From an uncultured Bacteroidales bacterium (lineage in GTDB: Bacteria > Bacteroidota > Bacteroidia > Bacteroidales > Muribaculaceae): 64,000 nt of DNA. The translations under genes were made by a program, and so were the position numbers. The DNA lies in assembly GCA_902768435.1 (NCBI GenBank), contig CACXLJ010000001.1, positions 124,001-188,000 on the forward strand, in the 5' to 3' direction. Positions within the stretch are counted from its first letter, which is position 1. Every line of letters begins with the position of its first letter. The notes under the pieces were generated by a model. It saw only the letters and a list, made by a program, of their open reading frames with translations, searched no databases and was not told where the DNA came from. Shown piece after piece: positions 17,710-27,375 of this stretch.

Positions 17710-19137
17710 TCACGCCAGACGGCGCAGGAGTTCGAGGGTAACGCGCCAGATGTCGTCGCAGGTGCTCAGTTTCACGCGTTCGCTGGTGCTGTGAGGTTCA
17801 ACAATGCGAGGGCCTATGCTTGCCATCTCGATACCGGGGTACTTTTGCACAAAGAAACCCGCCTCGAGCACAAAGTGCATCGCCACCATGCGCGGTCTCC
17901 AACCAAGCACATCCTGGAAGGTGTCGCTCGTCATCTTCAGGAACTCGCTATGCTGATTCTCTTGCCATGCAGGAGCCGACATGATCAGTTCGCTTGTGGC
18001 GCCTTGCTCGGCAAACACTGCCTTGATGTCCTCACCCAATTTAACCATATCCTCTTCAACGAAACTGCGTGTGTGGGTTGAGACTGTAAACTCACGCTTG
18101 TCACAGGTGATGCGCCCCACATTGTTGCTTGTCTCTACGGTGCCAGGCATGCTCTCGCTCATCTTCACCACGCCTTGAGGTATTTGCTCCAGAGCCGATA
18201 ACAGTGCATCTACATCATCACTATTGATGACCATGCGTTGTGGTTCGGTATCGGTAATGGTACAACGAATGCCAGGGTCGGTCTTACCATACTCCTCACG
18301 CAGCCACTCGTTGAAATGTGCCTCGCGGGCCTTTACCAGCCCTGCTTCTTCTTTGCCTACGCAAATCACCGCTGTAGCGCTTGATGCAATCGAAGCGCTT
18401 GCCTGACCCACATCCAGACTGGCAAGATTTGCTGCAGCATCGTCGCCAATTGCCGATAGCAACGCCCACATGAGCGTAGTGGCACTGGCTCGGTTCTTAT
18501 TGATGTCAACGCCCGAGTGTCCGCCACGGCCACCATCAATGGTAATTTGCAGCCAACTCAGTTTGCCTCCAGGAGGTGCAACTCGCGATAAAGGCAGGTG
18601 ATGTATCTGCAAATAGGCTCCAGCAGCACCAGTGGTGATGGTATCGTAGTCTTCCGAGTCAAGGTTAATCACCTTGCGGCCCTTAATGAAGTCGGGCGAC
18701 AAGTTCGAAGCTCCCGTCATGCCATCCTCCTCGTTGGTGGTAGTAATCACCTCAAGCGGTCCGTGCACAATGCTGTCGTCCTCCAGTATGGCAAGCGCCA
18801 TCGACAGACCAATGCCGTTGTCGGCGCCCAGCGATGTGCCACGCGCTTTGAGCCACTCGCCGTCTTGATAAGCTTCGATAGCATCGTTCAATGGGTCAAA
18901 GGTGCGTCCAGCCTCGGCCACGCACACCATATCCATGTGATTCAATATCACAACAGGAGTGGCATTTTCATGTCCAGGAGTGGCAGGTTTCCTGATCACC
19001 ACACAGTTTTGAGCATCACGGTCATATTCAAGACCTAAGCGTTTTGCAAAGTCACACAAGAAGTCGGCCACACGCTCCTCGTGATGTGAGGGCCGTGGAA
19101 TCCCATTCAGTTCCTTGAAAATCTCTAAATATCTCAT
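17710..19137 (-). CDS. pepD: Aminoacyl-histidine dipeptidase (PepD, M20 family)
   Basis: A 475-residue di-zinc M20C peptidase that splits Xaa-His and other dipeptides in the cytoplasm. Zinc and catalytic motifs are NHMDMV (H67, D69), ADNG (D106) and the glutamate pair in NEEDG (E136, E137). The bacterial dimerisation/lid domain fills about 195-380 and the zinc histidine EPHSTSE is near the end. Length and motif spacing are normal for PepD. It is transcribed alone from a perfect promoter divergent from holB. Confidence 0.94.
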   Translation of the reverse strand: MRYLEIFKELNGIPRPSHHEERVADFLCDFAKRLGLEYDRDAQNCVVIRKPATPGHENATPVVILNHMDMVCVAEAGRTFDPLNDAIEAYQDGEWLKARGTSLGADNGIGLSMALAILEDDSIVHGPLEVITTTNEEDGMTGASNLSPDFIKGRKVINLDSEDYDTITTGAAGAYLQIHHLPLSRVAPPGGKLSWLQITIDGGRGGHSGVDINKNRASATTLMWALLSAIGDDAAANLASLDVGQASASIASSATAVICVGKEEAGLVKAREAHFNEWLREEYGKTDPGIRCTITDTEPQRMVINSDDVDALLSALEQIPQGVVKMSESMPGTVETSNNVGRITCDKREFTVSTHTRSFVEEDMVKLGEDIKAVFAEQGATSELIMSAPAWQENQHSEFLKMTSDTFQDVLGWRPRMVAMHFVLEAGFFVQKYPGIEMASIGPRIVEPHSTSERVKLSTCDDIWRVTLELLRRLA

Positions 19138-19189
19138 TGGAAAAAGTTTAGTTGTCTGTTATCAGATAAAAGTTTTTCAGTTTGTTTCA

Positions 19190-19221
19190 CAAAGATAATA
19201 CTTTATCTCTATTTCTCCAAA
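19190..19221 (-). promoter_or_regulatory. Promoter of pepD
   Basis: Minus strand: TTTG (19221-19218), exactly 20 bases, TATCTTTG (19197-19190). A perfect match, divergent from the holB promoter 18 bases away. Confidence 0.82.
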
Positions 19222-19238
19222 TAGCGGCCACGAGTTCA

Positions 19239-19270
19239 TTTGGTGTTTTAGATTATTCTTTGTAAATTTG
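19239..19270 (+). promoter_or_regulatory. Promoter of holB
   Basis: TTTG (19239-19242), exactly 20 bases, TAAATTTG (19263-19270). Perfect match; the leader to the ATG at 19293 is only about 15 bases. Confidence 0.82.
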
Positions 19271-19292
19271 CATAACACATTCAGCACTCAAA

Positions 19293-20411
19293 ATGAAATT
19301 TTCAGATGTTATAGGAAACAGCAATGCTGTGAACCGGTTGCGTCGCATGATTGACAACGACCAGATGCCTCATGCACTGCTCTTGCACGGACCAGCCGGT
19401 GTGCCCAAACTGGCGTTAGCGCGTGCCGCCGCACAATATATTCACTGCACCAACCGCACTGGCGGCGACTCGTGCGGCACCTGCCCCTCTTGCCTGCAGC
19501 ACCAGTCGTTTAACCACGCCGACACTTTCTTCTCGTTTCCTATCGTGAACCTGAAGAAGGAACCTGTGTGTGAAGACTTCATTGAAGAGTGGAAACAGTT
19601 CTTGAGCGAAAACTCAATTGAAGACTACCAGAAATGGATTGGAATGCTCAACAAGGAAAATGCGCAGCCCATAATCTATGCCAGTGAAGGCAACAAGATT
19701 ATCAGAGACATGAGCCTTGCCTCTTATAGTGCGCGCTACAAGGTGCTCATCATGTGGATGCCCGAGAAGATGAATGCCGAATGTGCCAACAAACTGCTCA
19801 AACTGATTGAGGAACCGAGCGACGACACCTTATTTATATTAGTAAGCGACGACGTCAAGAGCATATTGCCAACTATATTCTCGCGCACGCAGCGCATAGA
19901 ATTACGCAAGCCGGCCACTGAACAGATTGCTCAATACCTGGTCAACAAATACTCAATCGACTATCAAGATGCAATGGCTCTTGCAGCTCCTGCCGATGGC
20001 GACATCATTCAAGCCGAACGCAACATGGAACTCGACAGTGAATCGAAACAGTTTCACGAACAGTTTATTGTGCTCATGCGCATGGCCTACCTGCGTAACC
20101 TCAAGGAACTTAAGACTTGGAGCGAGACTATTGCTACCTTCAAGCGTGAAAAAACGCGCCGCTTTATGCAGTATTGCGCCCGCCAGGTGCGCGAGAATTT
20201 CATCTATAATCTGCACCAACCTGGCTTAAACTACCTGACCCGTGAAGAAGAGAACTTCAGCGTGAAATTTGCCCCATTTATCAATGAGGGAAATGTAGAA
20301 AGGATGTTTGAAGAATTCACAAGGGCCGAGAACGACATTCGTCAAAACGGCAACGCAAAAATCATCTTATTTGACCTCGCAATTACAATAACCCGACTTA
20401 TAAAATATTAA
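19293..20411 (+). CDS. holB: DNA polymerase III delta-prime subunit
   Basis: A 372-residue AAA+ clamp-loader subunit. A four-cysteine zinc module (C52, C61, C64, C67 in HCTN...CGTCPSC) follows a P-loop-like GPAGVPKLALA (34-44) that lacks the serine/threonine after lysine. Delta-prime is a stator that does not hydrolyse ATP, so the degenerate P-loop fits delta-prime rather than DnaX. The sensor-like SRTQRIELR is present at about residue 197-205. The next gene starts 5 bases after its stop. Confidence 0.88.
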   Translation: MKFSDVIGNSNAVNRLRRMIDNDQMPHALLLHGPAGVPKLALARAAAQYIHCTNRTGGDSCGTCPSCLQHQSFNHADTFFSFPIVNLKKEPVCEDFIEEWKQFLSENSIEDYQKWIGMLNKENAQPIIYASEGNKIIRDMSLASYSARYKVLIMWMPEKMNAECANKLLKLIEEPSDDTLFILVSDDVKSILPTIFSRTQRIELRKPATEQIAQYLVNKYSIDYQDAMALAAPADGDIIQAERNMELDSESKQFHEQFIVLMRMAYLRNLKELKTWSETIATFKREKTRRFMQYCARQVRENFIYNLHQPGLNYLTREEENFSVKFAPFINEGNVERMFEEFTRAENDIRQNGNAKIILFDLAITITRLIKY

Positions 20412-20416
20412 TTATT

Positions 20417-23400
20417 ATGGATGAAATGAATATCAAAACGCCATTTCTTGAGCAAGTGGCACATCACTACTATCAACAAAAACAAGAATTAATTGACTAC
20501 TGCTTTATTTTTCCGAACAGACGCAGTGGCGAATTCTTTCTTCTGCAACTAGCCAAGCAGCAACACGATGTGCCATTGCTATCGCCACAAATCACCACCA
20601 TCACCGATTTTGCAACCACGCTCACACAAAGCATTCTGGCATCACCCATAGAACAGATTTTTACCCTATATCAGGCCTATGTTGAGATTACAGGCAATGA
20701 CCAGTATTCGTTCGACCGTTTTGCCTTTTGGGGTAATGTGCTGCTGCAAGATTTCAATGATGTAGACACTACGATGGTTGATGCCAAGGATCTGTTTGTC
20801 AATGTGAAGCAATATAGAGAAATAGGCACCGACTTCTTGAGTCCCGAACTGAAAGAATGCTTTGCCAAGTTGTTTAATGTGCACTTTGATGATAATGACG
20901 ATGAACAATTCTGGAAACACATTACCCACAGCGAAAATTCGACTGTACGCGACAATTATGTGAAACTGTGGCAAGTGCTTTATCCTCTGTATACACTTTT
21001 CAGACAAAGACTTGGCGATAAAGGGCTCTCGTACAGTGGCAAAATCATGCGTGATGCGGCCGCCAAGATATCAGAAATGGATGCTGGTGATTTTCACTGC
21101 AAGAAGTACATATTTGTTGGATTTAACTTTCTCTCAAAATGCGAACAGACCATATTCAAGCAAATGCAGAATAAAGGCATTGCCGAATTTTGCTGGGATT
21201 TTGACTCGCCTGCATTCAAAGAAAAGACTAATCTTGCCACAAGATATCTTAACGAATATACCAAAAAGTTCCCCAATTCATTTGCCACTCAAAGCATTGA
21301 TTCGTTTCCTGAAATGACCGTTGTAGGTGTTCCGTTTAATATGGGACAGGCAAAATATGCTTTCAAGATTGTTGATGATCTTGCGAAAAACGGCGACATC
21401 CAAGATACCGACAACGCCATCGACACGGCAATCGTCTTGCCCGACGAAGGACTGTTCATGCCCTTGCTCAATTCGGTAGCTGGAGATATCAAACGAATCA
21501 ATGTCACACTTGGATATCCACTGCGCAACAGTTCTATAGCATCGCTCATGCGAATCGTTGCCAAGATGCACAGTCAGGCTTCGCGCATGGTGAACGAAAG
21601 TGGAGATTATGAATATGGCTTTTATCGCGAAGATGTTAAAAGTGTTCTCACCCACCCCATTATCAAGTCGCTCTACCCCCACAAGTCGATTGAACTGATT
21701 AGCGAAATCGACAACAACAATCTTTATCAAGTGCCAGAGCACTTGTTTAATGGTGCCGATTTCAACCAATTGTTTGTGACGATAAGAAACACCACCGACA
21801 GCAAGGATGTGATAGAATATCTCAACCGGCTGATGGACTTTGTGGCCACATTGAACGACAAATTTGCCCCAAACGAAGAGCAGGCCAGTCCTGGCAACGA
21901 TCAAGACAGCGCGATGCCTCTGCAAAGTGCATTTCTCAACAAATACTATGAGGTGCTCGAGCAGGTGAAGCTTTGCATTACCGACTATGGTGTGCCCATG
22001 TGCGAATCCACCGTCTTTTATCTCATCGACCGAATTGCTTCAATCTACAGCATTCCTTTTGAGGGGGAACCTCTTGCCGGATTACAGCTGATGGGTGTGC
22101 TCGAAACGCGATGCCTTGACTTCACTAACATTATCCTCTTGTCGATGAATGAGCGCATTTTCCCGAGACGATTCTATAAGGCGTCGTTTATACCTTTCAA
22201 ATTGCGCAAGCACTTCGACATGCCCACAATGGAGCACCAGGAATCGATGATGGCATATTATTTCTATCGCCTCATTTGCAGGGCCAACAAAGTGTACATG
22301 CTCTATGATTCAAGCTCCCAATCGTTGGGATCGGGCGAGTATTCCCGTTTCATCACACAACTCAAGAATATCTACCAGTGCCCTATTCATCACATTCTGC
22401 TCACGCCTAATATAGCTCCCGGCAGCAGTCTCAAGATTGATGTGAAGAAACAAGGACGAATTGCCGATACCATCAACGCTTTTCAGAATGATGACCTCAA
22501 ATCACATTTATCGGCAAGCTCAATCAAAGAGTATATTGCCTGTCCCTTGAAATTCTATTTTCATCAAATTGAAGAACTTAATGACGACAACGATGAAACC
22601 GACTTCATCGACGCTGCTACCTTTGGGTCAATCGTTCACGACACGCTTCAACAACTATACTATCCCGACAAGTACAAGAAGGGAGGAAAACCCTATAAGG
22701 TGTTCAGAAACATGATAGTTGATTTCAAGATAAATGACTTGGACAAATTTCTTGTTAGAAACATCAACAAAACCTATCTGCACAGGAAGAAAGACAAACT
22801 GGATACAAAATTGACAGGCGAGATGTCAATTCTGTATGAAGCATTCAAACATTTTGCGCTCAATGTGATCAACTACGACTTGAAACTGCTGAATAGCGAC
22901 AATGACTATTTTGAGGTGCTGGAATGTGAAATACCCCACGTCACTCAAATTGATCTGGGCGATGGTTTCCGTTTCAATTTCAAGTTTAAGGCCGACCGCA
23001 TAGACCGAATCAATGGTACTGGCCCCATTAGAATAATTGACTATAAGACGGGTAAAGACGAGACCAATTTCACTGATTTCGGCAAGTTATATAGTGATAG
23101 TGAAAGCGCGTCCAAGAGACGAAGCATTTTACAGCTATTTCTCTATTGCAATGCTTATGCTAATGTATTGGAGGAGAATGGAGTTGACAATCCTGGAATC
23201 ACCCCCATCATCTACAAACTGAAACGCATGTCAGAAAGCGGAATCATCTTCAACAGCGAGGTGGTCCTCAATTATGATGGCACTTATAAAGGTACAGAGT
23301 TGAATGAGAGTTTCAAGGCATCGATGCGAGAGAAACTCAAAGAATTGTTTGACTTGAGTCTGCCTTTCTCTCAATGTAGCGAGAAAGCAAAAACTTGTAA

Positions 23401-23458
23401 TTATTGCAAATTCATTGAGTTTTGCAGGAGAAATAAGAAGGAATATTTTAATAATTGA
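20417..23458 (+). CDS. AddB-like PD-(D/E)XK nuclease
   Basis: A 1013-residue protein, probably a double-strand-break repair nuclease subunit. The C-terminal third has the features of AddB/RecB nuclease domains: SASSIKEYIACPLKFYF with the first Fe-S cysteine, HDTLQQLY, the PD-(D/E)XK core ending IIDYKTGK, and the closing cysteines CNYCKFIEFC. The N-terminal region opens FIFPNRRSGEFFL, an AddB-like helicase-fold start without a recognisable Walker A. A UvrD-like AddA/RecB helicase partner would be expected but is not in this window. It is co-transcribed with holB. Confidence 0.82.
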   Translation: MDEMNIKTPFLEQVAHHYYQQKQELIDYCFIFPNRRSGEFFLLQLAKQQHDVPLLSPQITTITDFATTLTQSILASPIEQIFTLYQAYVEITGNDQYSFDRFAFWGNVLLQDFNDVDTTMVDAKDLFVNVKQYREIGTDFLSPELKECFAKLFNVHFDDNDDEQFWKHITHSENSTVRDNYVKLWQVLYPLYTLFRQRLGDKGLSYSGKIMRDAAAKISEMDAGDFHCKKYIFVGFNFLSKCEQTIFKQMQNKGIAEFCWDFDSPAFKEKTNLATRYLNEYTKKFPNSFATQSIDSFPEMTVVGVPFNMGQAKYAFKIVDDLAKNGDIQDTDNAIDTAIVLPDEGLFMPLLNSVAGDIKRINVTLGYPLRNSSIASLMRIVAKMHSQASRMVNESGDYEYGFYREDVKSVLTHPIIKSLYPHKSIELISEIDNNNLYQVPEHLFNGADFNQLFVTIRNTTDSKDVIEYLNRLMDFVATLNDKFAPNEEQASPGNDQDSAMPLQSAFLNKYYEVLEQVKLCITDYGVPMCESTVFYLIDRIASIYSIPFEGEPLAGLQLMGVLETRCLDFTNIILLSMNERIFPRRFYKASFIPFKLRKHFDMPTMEHQESMMAYYFYRLICRANKVYMLYDSSSQSLGSGEYSRFITQLKNIYQCPIHHILLTPNIAPGSSLKIDVKKQGRIADTINAFQNDDLKSHLSASSIKEYIACPLKFYFHQIEELNDDNDETDFIDAATFGSIVHDTLQQLYYPDKYKKGGKPYKVFRNMIVDFKINDLDKFLVRNINKTYLHRKKDKLDTKLTGEMSILYEAFKHFALNVINYDLKLLNSDNDYFEVLECEIPHVTQIDLGDGFRFNFKFKADRIDRINGTGPIRIIDYKTGKDETNFTDFGKLYSDSESASKRRSILQLFLYCNAYANVLEENGVDNPGITPIIYKLKRMSESGIIFNSEVVLNYDGTYKGTELNESFKASMREKLKELFDLSLPFSQCSEKAKTCNYCKFIEFCRRNKKEYFNN

Positions 23459-23477
23459 AAAAAAGGTTGTAACTTTG
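23446..23477 (+). promoter_or_regulatory. Promoter of rplY-pth-hsp15
   Basis: TTTT (23446-23449), 20 bases, TAACTTTG (23470-23477). Perfect -7 and one mismatch in the -33. The leader is about 75 bases. The -33 box lies within the last codons of the AddB-like gene. Confidence 0.65.
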
Positions 23478-23557
23478 CACCGCTTTTAAAGTTTCCGTGT
23501 GATGGGAAATTAAGAAGCAGCAACTTAATTTTTAGTAACACATTCAAAATCAAACAA

Positions 23558-24280
23558 ATGAAAACTTTTCAATTAAACGCTGTTCCAAGGACTGACCTTG
23601 GCAAGAAAGCTGCGAAAGCCCTCCGCAAGGACAACATGATTCCCGTGGTGCTGAGCGGTGGCAAACTCATCCAGTTCGAAAAGAACGAAAATGGTGAATT
23701 CGTTTACAACGGCAAACTCGAAGATGGCGAAAAGGCCATCCTGACCACTGCCGAAGGTAAAGGTGTGATTTCTACTGACCTCGCTGTGAAGTTCAACGAT
23801 GTTCGTAAACTCATCTACACCCCCGAGATCTTCGTTATCGAACTCACTTACAATGGCAAGCTGCACAAAGCTGTGCTCAAGGACATCCAGTTCCACAAGC
23901 TCAACGACAGCATTCTGCACATCGACCTCCTCGAGGTTTATGATGACAAGCCTGTTGTGATGAATGTGCCTGTTACCCTTGAAGGCCACGCTGTTGGTGT
24001 TAAGGCTGGTGGTAAGCTCTACCTCAGCATGAAGAAAGTGAAAGTGAAAGGTCTTTACAGCGACATTCCCGAGCGCATCGTGGTTAATGTTGAAGACATC
24101 AAGATTGGTCACTCAATCAAGGTTAGCGACCTGCACTTCGACAAGTATGAGCTCGTTAGCTCTAAGGATCTTGTTATCACTGGTGTTCGTGCTACTCGTG
24201 CTGCCGCTACTGCTGCTGCAACCGAAGAGACTGAAGAAGGCGCAGAAGAAGCAGCAACTGAAGCTCCTGCAGCTGAATAA
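23558..24280 (+). CDS. rplY: 50S ribosomal protein L25 (bL25, CTC form)
   Basis: A 240-residue 5S-rRNA-binding protein: an N-terminal L25 domain (1-95, NAVPRTDLGKKAAKALRK) and a C-terminal TL5/CTC beta domain (about 100-190), then a tail rich in Ala, Thr and Glu. The long CTC form is usual in Bacteroidota. It is the first gene of an operon with pth and an Hsp15-like gene, all linked to ribosomes. Confidence 0.95.
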   Translation: MKTFQLNAVPRTDLGKKAAKALRKDNMIPVVLSGGKLIQFEKNENGEFVYNGKLEDGEKAILTTAEGKGVISTDLAVKFNDVRKLIYTPEIFVIELTYNGKLHKAVLKDIQFHKLNDSILHIDLLEVYDDKPVVMNVPVTLEGHAVGVKAGGKLYLSMKKVKVKGLYSDIPERIVVNVEDIKIGHSIKVSDLHFDKYELVSSKDLVITGVRATRAAATAAATEETEEGAEEAATEAPAAE

Positions 24281-24312
24281 CACCGTTCAACCCTTTTTGT
24301 GTAACTCTTTCA

Positions 24313-24876
24313 ATGAAATATTTGATTGCAGGTTTGGGTAACATTGGTACCGAGTATCAGGGTACCCGACACAACATAGGATTTACCGTATTGGATGCCT
24401 TCGCCAAGGCATCCAATATTGTTTTCTCGACCCAGCGCTATGGCGATGTCGCCACTCTGCGTGTCAAGAACGCTCAACTGGTGCTGCTCAAGCCTTCTAC
24501 ATATATGAACTTGAGCGGTGAAGCAGTCAGATACTGGCACATCAAGGAAAACATTCCGCTTGAGAACATCCTTGTCGTTGTTGATGATATTGCTCTGCCT
24601 TTTGGCACCATCAGACTGCGTGCCAAGGGTGCCGACGGTGGCCACAACGGTCTCACGAGCATAATCAACCTGCTCCAGACACAGGCATTCGCCCGGCTGC
24701 GTTTTGGTATTGGCAACGATTTTCCACCCGGAGCTCAGGTCGATTATGTGCTTGGCTACCCCACCCCCGACGAACTTGCCATTTTGCCCGAGCGCGTGAA
24801 TGTTGCCATCGAGGCAATCAAGGCGTTTTGCCTATCGGGAATCAACTTTGCTATGACCAATTATAATAACAAATAA
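24313..24876 (+). CDS. pth: Peptidyl-tRNA hydrolase
   Basis: A 187-residue enzyme that frees tRNA from peptidyl-tRNA dropped by stalled ribosomes. Visible motifs: GLGNIGTEYQGTRHNIGF with N10 and the catalytic H20, STYMNLSG with N66, DDIALPFG with D92, and KGADGGHNGL. Length is typical. It follows rplY by 32 bases. Confidence 0.97.
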   Translation: MKYLIAGLGNIGTEYQGTRHNIGFTVLDAFAKASNIVFSTQRYGDVATLRVKNAQLVLLKPSTYMNLSGEAVRYWHIKENIPLENILVVVDDIALPFGTIRLRAKGADGGHNGLTSIINLLQTQAFARLRFGIGNDFPPGAQVDYVLGYPTPDELAILPERVNVAIEAIKAFCLSGINFAMTNYNNK

Positions 24877-24887
24877 CTTTCTTGAGC

Positions 24888-25367
24888 ATGAACGACATGA
24901 GAATTGACAAGTGGCTTTGGGCCACAAGAGTCTTCAAAACTCGTACTCTTGCCACCGATGCATGCAAGTTGGGCCGTGTCACTAAAAATGGCATGAATGT
25001 GAAACCCTCGCACCTTATCAAGATAGGTGACAAGATTGATGTGAAAAAGCCGCCTGTTACCTTCACCTTCGAGGTTGTGGGTCTGCTTAACAATCGCGTG
25101 GGTGCCAAACTTGTGCCAAATTACCTCAAGAACATCACAGCTCCTGAGCAGTATGAGATTCTGGAAATGGCTCGAATTGGAGGTTTCGTTAAGCGACAGA
25201 AAGGTCTGGGGCGTCCCACCAAGAAGGACGGACGCGAGATGAAGGAATTCACCGATGAGGCATTTTTTGGGTTCGACGACTTTGACGAAGAGAATCCGCT
25301 TTGGACTGAAGAAGACGAGGAAAACCTCAACGAGCTGATTGCTCAGAAGAAAGATCAAACCGAATGA
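24888..25367 (+). CDS. Hsp15-like S4-domain RNA-binding protein
   Basis: 159 residues from the ATG at 24888; a TTG two codons earlier is less likely. The S4 domain is MNDMRIDKWLWATRVFKTR...TKNGMNVKPSHLIKIGD, as in Hsp15, which binds 50S subunits carrying dropped nascent chains. The conserved GRPTKKDGREMKEF is followed by an acidic tail (FDDFDEENPLWTEEDEEN). The operon with pth, which acts on the same stalled products, fits a ribosome-rescue role. Confidence 0.88.
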   Translation: MNDMRIDKWLWATRVFKTRTLATDACKLGRVTKNGMNVKPSHLIKIGDKIDVKKPPVTFTFEVVGLLNNRVGAKLVPNYLKNITAPEQYEILEMARIGGFVKRQKGLGRPTKKDGREMKEFTDEAFFGFDDFDEENPLWTEEDEENLNELIAQKKDQTE

Positions 25368-25373
25368 TAAAAG

Positions 25374-25415
25374 AGGACTGGAATTTTTAAAGTTTCGGTC
25401 CTTTTACACTTTTAT
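25374..25415 (+). terminator. Intrinsic terminator after the Hsp15-like gene
   Basis: A stem AGGAC (25374-25378) with GTCCT (25398-25402), extended by A-rich and T-rich flanks, followed by TTTTACACTTTTATT. Confidence 0.6.
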
Positions 25416-25452
25416 TAACCTACATTTTTCGTTATAATCCAAGATTTATTCG

Positions 25453-25460
25453 TAATTTTG
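25453..25460 (+). promoter_or_regulatory. Promoter -7 element of mutA-mutB
   Basis: TAATTTTG, a perfect -7 box; the -33 region is T-rich but has no exact TTTG. The leader is about 65 bases. No cobalamin riboswitch motif is seen in it. Confidence 0.55.
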
Positions 25461-25530
25461 CGTTTCAATATAAGAGTATAAGTAGATTTATATTTCAAAC
25501 AAAGTTACTATATAATTTTTATTTTAAGTT

Positions 25531-27366
25531 ATGGCAGAAAAAAGAGAAAAATTGTTCGATCAGTTTTCTCCTGTCTCTCCCGAAGAATGGAGAGCAAAAG
25601 CCGAAGTTGACCTGAAAGGTGCAGACTTCGACAAGAAAATGGTTTGGCGAACAAATGAAGGATTCAATGTCCAGCCTCTCTATCGTGGTGTAGACATTAA
25701 GGACTTCAAAACAATTGATTCACTCCCCAGTGAATACCCGTTTGTGCGCGGCACTCGCACCAACAATGTGTGGCTCGTGCGTCAAGACATCAAGGTCACT
25801 GACCCCAAAGCCGCTAATGCTAAAGCTCTCGACATCCTTAACAAGGGTGTAACTGCTTTAGGCTTCAAACTCTGCAAAGATGCCGAAATCGACCTCGAAA
25901 CGCTGCTTGATGGCATCTACACCGATGTGGTAGAAATCAACTTCAGCATTTGTCCCTGCAGAGCAATCGACCTTGCCAAGGCACTCGTTGACTACCTTGT
26001 GAAGAAAGGAACCGCTGAGAAATTCGTTGGTTCAATTGACTTCAACCCATTCCGCAAGCAACTCAAGGCTGGCAAGCATTTGTCTGAAGACATTGCCGAA
26101 AAGGCTGCAGAACTCCTCAAAGTTGTTGAGCCTGTGAAGCACCTGCGCGTGCTTTCGGTCAACAGCGACATGCTTTGTAATGCCGGTGCATTCATCTACC
26201 AGGAACTGGGTTATGCTCTGGCTTGGGGTAACGAATGGATGGCTCAACTCACCGACAAGGGCTTTACTGCCGATGAGATTGCTCATCGCATCAAGTTCAA
26301 CATGGGTGTTTCAACCATCTACTTCATGGAAATTGCCAAGTTCCGTGCAGCTCGCATGCTCTGGGCTCAAATCGTGAAGCAGTATGGCCCCGAATGCGAT
26401 TGTGCATGCAAGATGGTGGTCAACGCTTCTACTTCGCGCTTCACTCAGACACTCTTTGACTCACATGTGAATCTCCTGCGCTCGCAGACTCAGGCCATGT
26501 CGGCCGCTCTGGCTTGCGTCGACGAGATTACCGTCACCCCATTCGATGCTCCTTATAGCGAAGGCGACGACTTCAGCGAACGCATCGCCCGCAACCAGCA
26601 GATTCTGCTCATGGAAGAGAGTCACCTTGACAAGGTTGTTGACCCCGCCGGCGGTTCTTACTATGTTGAAGAACTCACCATGTCGCTCGCCAAGGTTGCT
26701 TGGCAGCTCTTCCTCGATGTAGAGGACAAGGGTGGTTTTATGGCTCTGGTCAAGAACAATGAGATTGCCGAAGCCGTGAATGCAAGCGCTGTTTCACGCT
26801 TTGACAAAGTGGCCAAGCGCAAAGAACAGTTGCTTGGTACCAACCAGTTCCCCAACTTTACCGAACTCAGCGGCGACAAGCGCTCACTTGAGTGCAAGTG
26901 CTGCTGCAATGCTGCCGAAGAGGGCGTGGTTACCCTCAACGACAAGCGACTCGCAAGCGGTTTCGAAGAACTGCGTCAGGCTACCGAACAGGCCGAGCAC
27001 ACCCCTGTGGTGTTCATGCTCACCATCGGCAACCTCGCCATGCGTCTCGCTCGTGCACAGTTCAGCGATAACTTCTTTGGTTGCGCCGGTTACAAGCTTA
27101 TTGACAACAATGGTTTCGCAACTGTTGAAGAAGGCATGGAGGCCGCTATGGCTGCCAAGGCCGATATCGTCGTGCTCTGCTCAAGCGATGCTGAATATCC
27201 CGAGTTAATTCCTGGTGCCATCAAGGCCCTTGACGGTCGTGCCGAATTTGTACTCGCAGGTCCCGAGACCGATGAATTCAAGGAAATGGGTGTCACTAAC
27301 TTTATTAATGTGCGTACCAATGTGCTTTCTACATTAAAGGCTTTCAACGCTAAACTTTTAAAATAA
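25531..27366 (+). CDS. mutA: Methylmalonyl-CoA mutase small (beta) subunit
   Basis: A 611-residue, TIM-barrel-derived structural partner of MutB in the interconversion of succinyl-CoA and methylmalonyl-CoA, a step on the way to propionate. The start FDQFSPVSPEEWRAKAEVDLKGADF and the RNQQILLMEESHLDKVVDPAGGSYYVE stretch are characteristic. The C-terminal Rossmann-like domain (about 500-611) lacks the cobalamin-binding DxHxxG, as expected for the non-catalytic subunit. MutB follows after 9 bases. The size is typical of Bacteroidota mutA. Confidence 0.96.
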   Translation: MAEKREKLFDQFSPVSPEEWRAKAEVDLKGADFDKKMVWRTNEGFNVQPLYRGVDIKDFKTIDSLPSEYPFVRGTRTNNVWLVRQDIKVTDPKAANAKALDILNKGVTALGFKLCKDAEIDLETLLDGIYTDVVEINFSICPCRAIDLAKALVDYLVKKGTAEKFVGSIDFNPFRKQLKAGKHLSEDIAEKAAELLKVVEPVKHLRVLSVNSDMLCNAGAFIYQELGYALAWGNEWMAQLTDKGFTADEIAHRIKFNMGVSTIYFMEIAKFRAARMLWAQIVKQYGPECDCACKMVVNASTSRFTQTLFDSHVNLLRSQTQAMSAALACVDEITVTPFDAPYSEGDDFSERIARNQQILLMEESHLDKVVDPAGGSYYVEELTMSLAKVAWQLFLDVEDKGGFMALVKNNEIAEAVNASAVSRFDKVAKRKEQLLGTNQFPNFTELSGDKRSLECKCCCNAAEEGVVTLNDKRLASGFEELRQATEQAEHTPVVFMLTIGNLAMRLARAQFSDNFFGCAGYKLIDNNGFATVEEGMEAAMAAKADIVVLCSSDAEYPELIPGAIKALDGRAEFVLAGPETDEFKEMGVTNFINVRTNVLSTLKAFNAKLLK

Positions 27367-27375
27367 GATATCGAT

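Noticed and set aside
17444..17713. Open frame of 89 codons beside pepD
   Set aside because: It covers the terminator repeat, hairpin and poly-G run, and its product has no protein-like pattern or recognisable homology.
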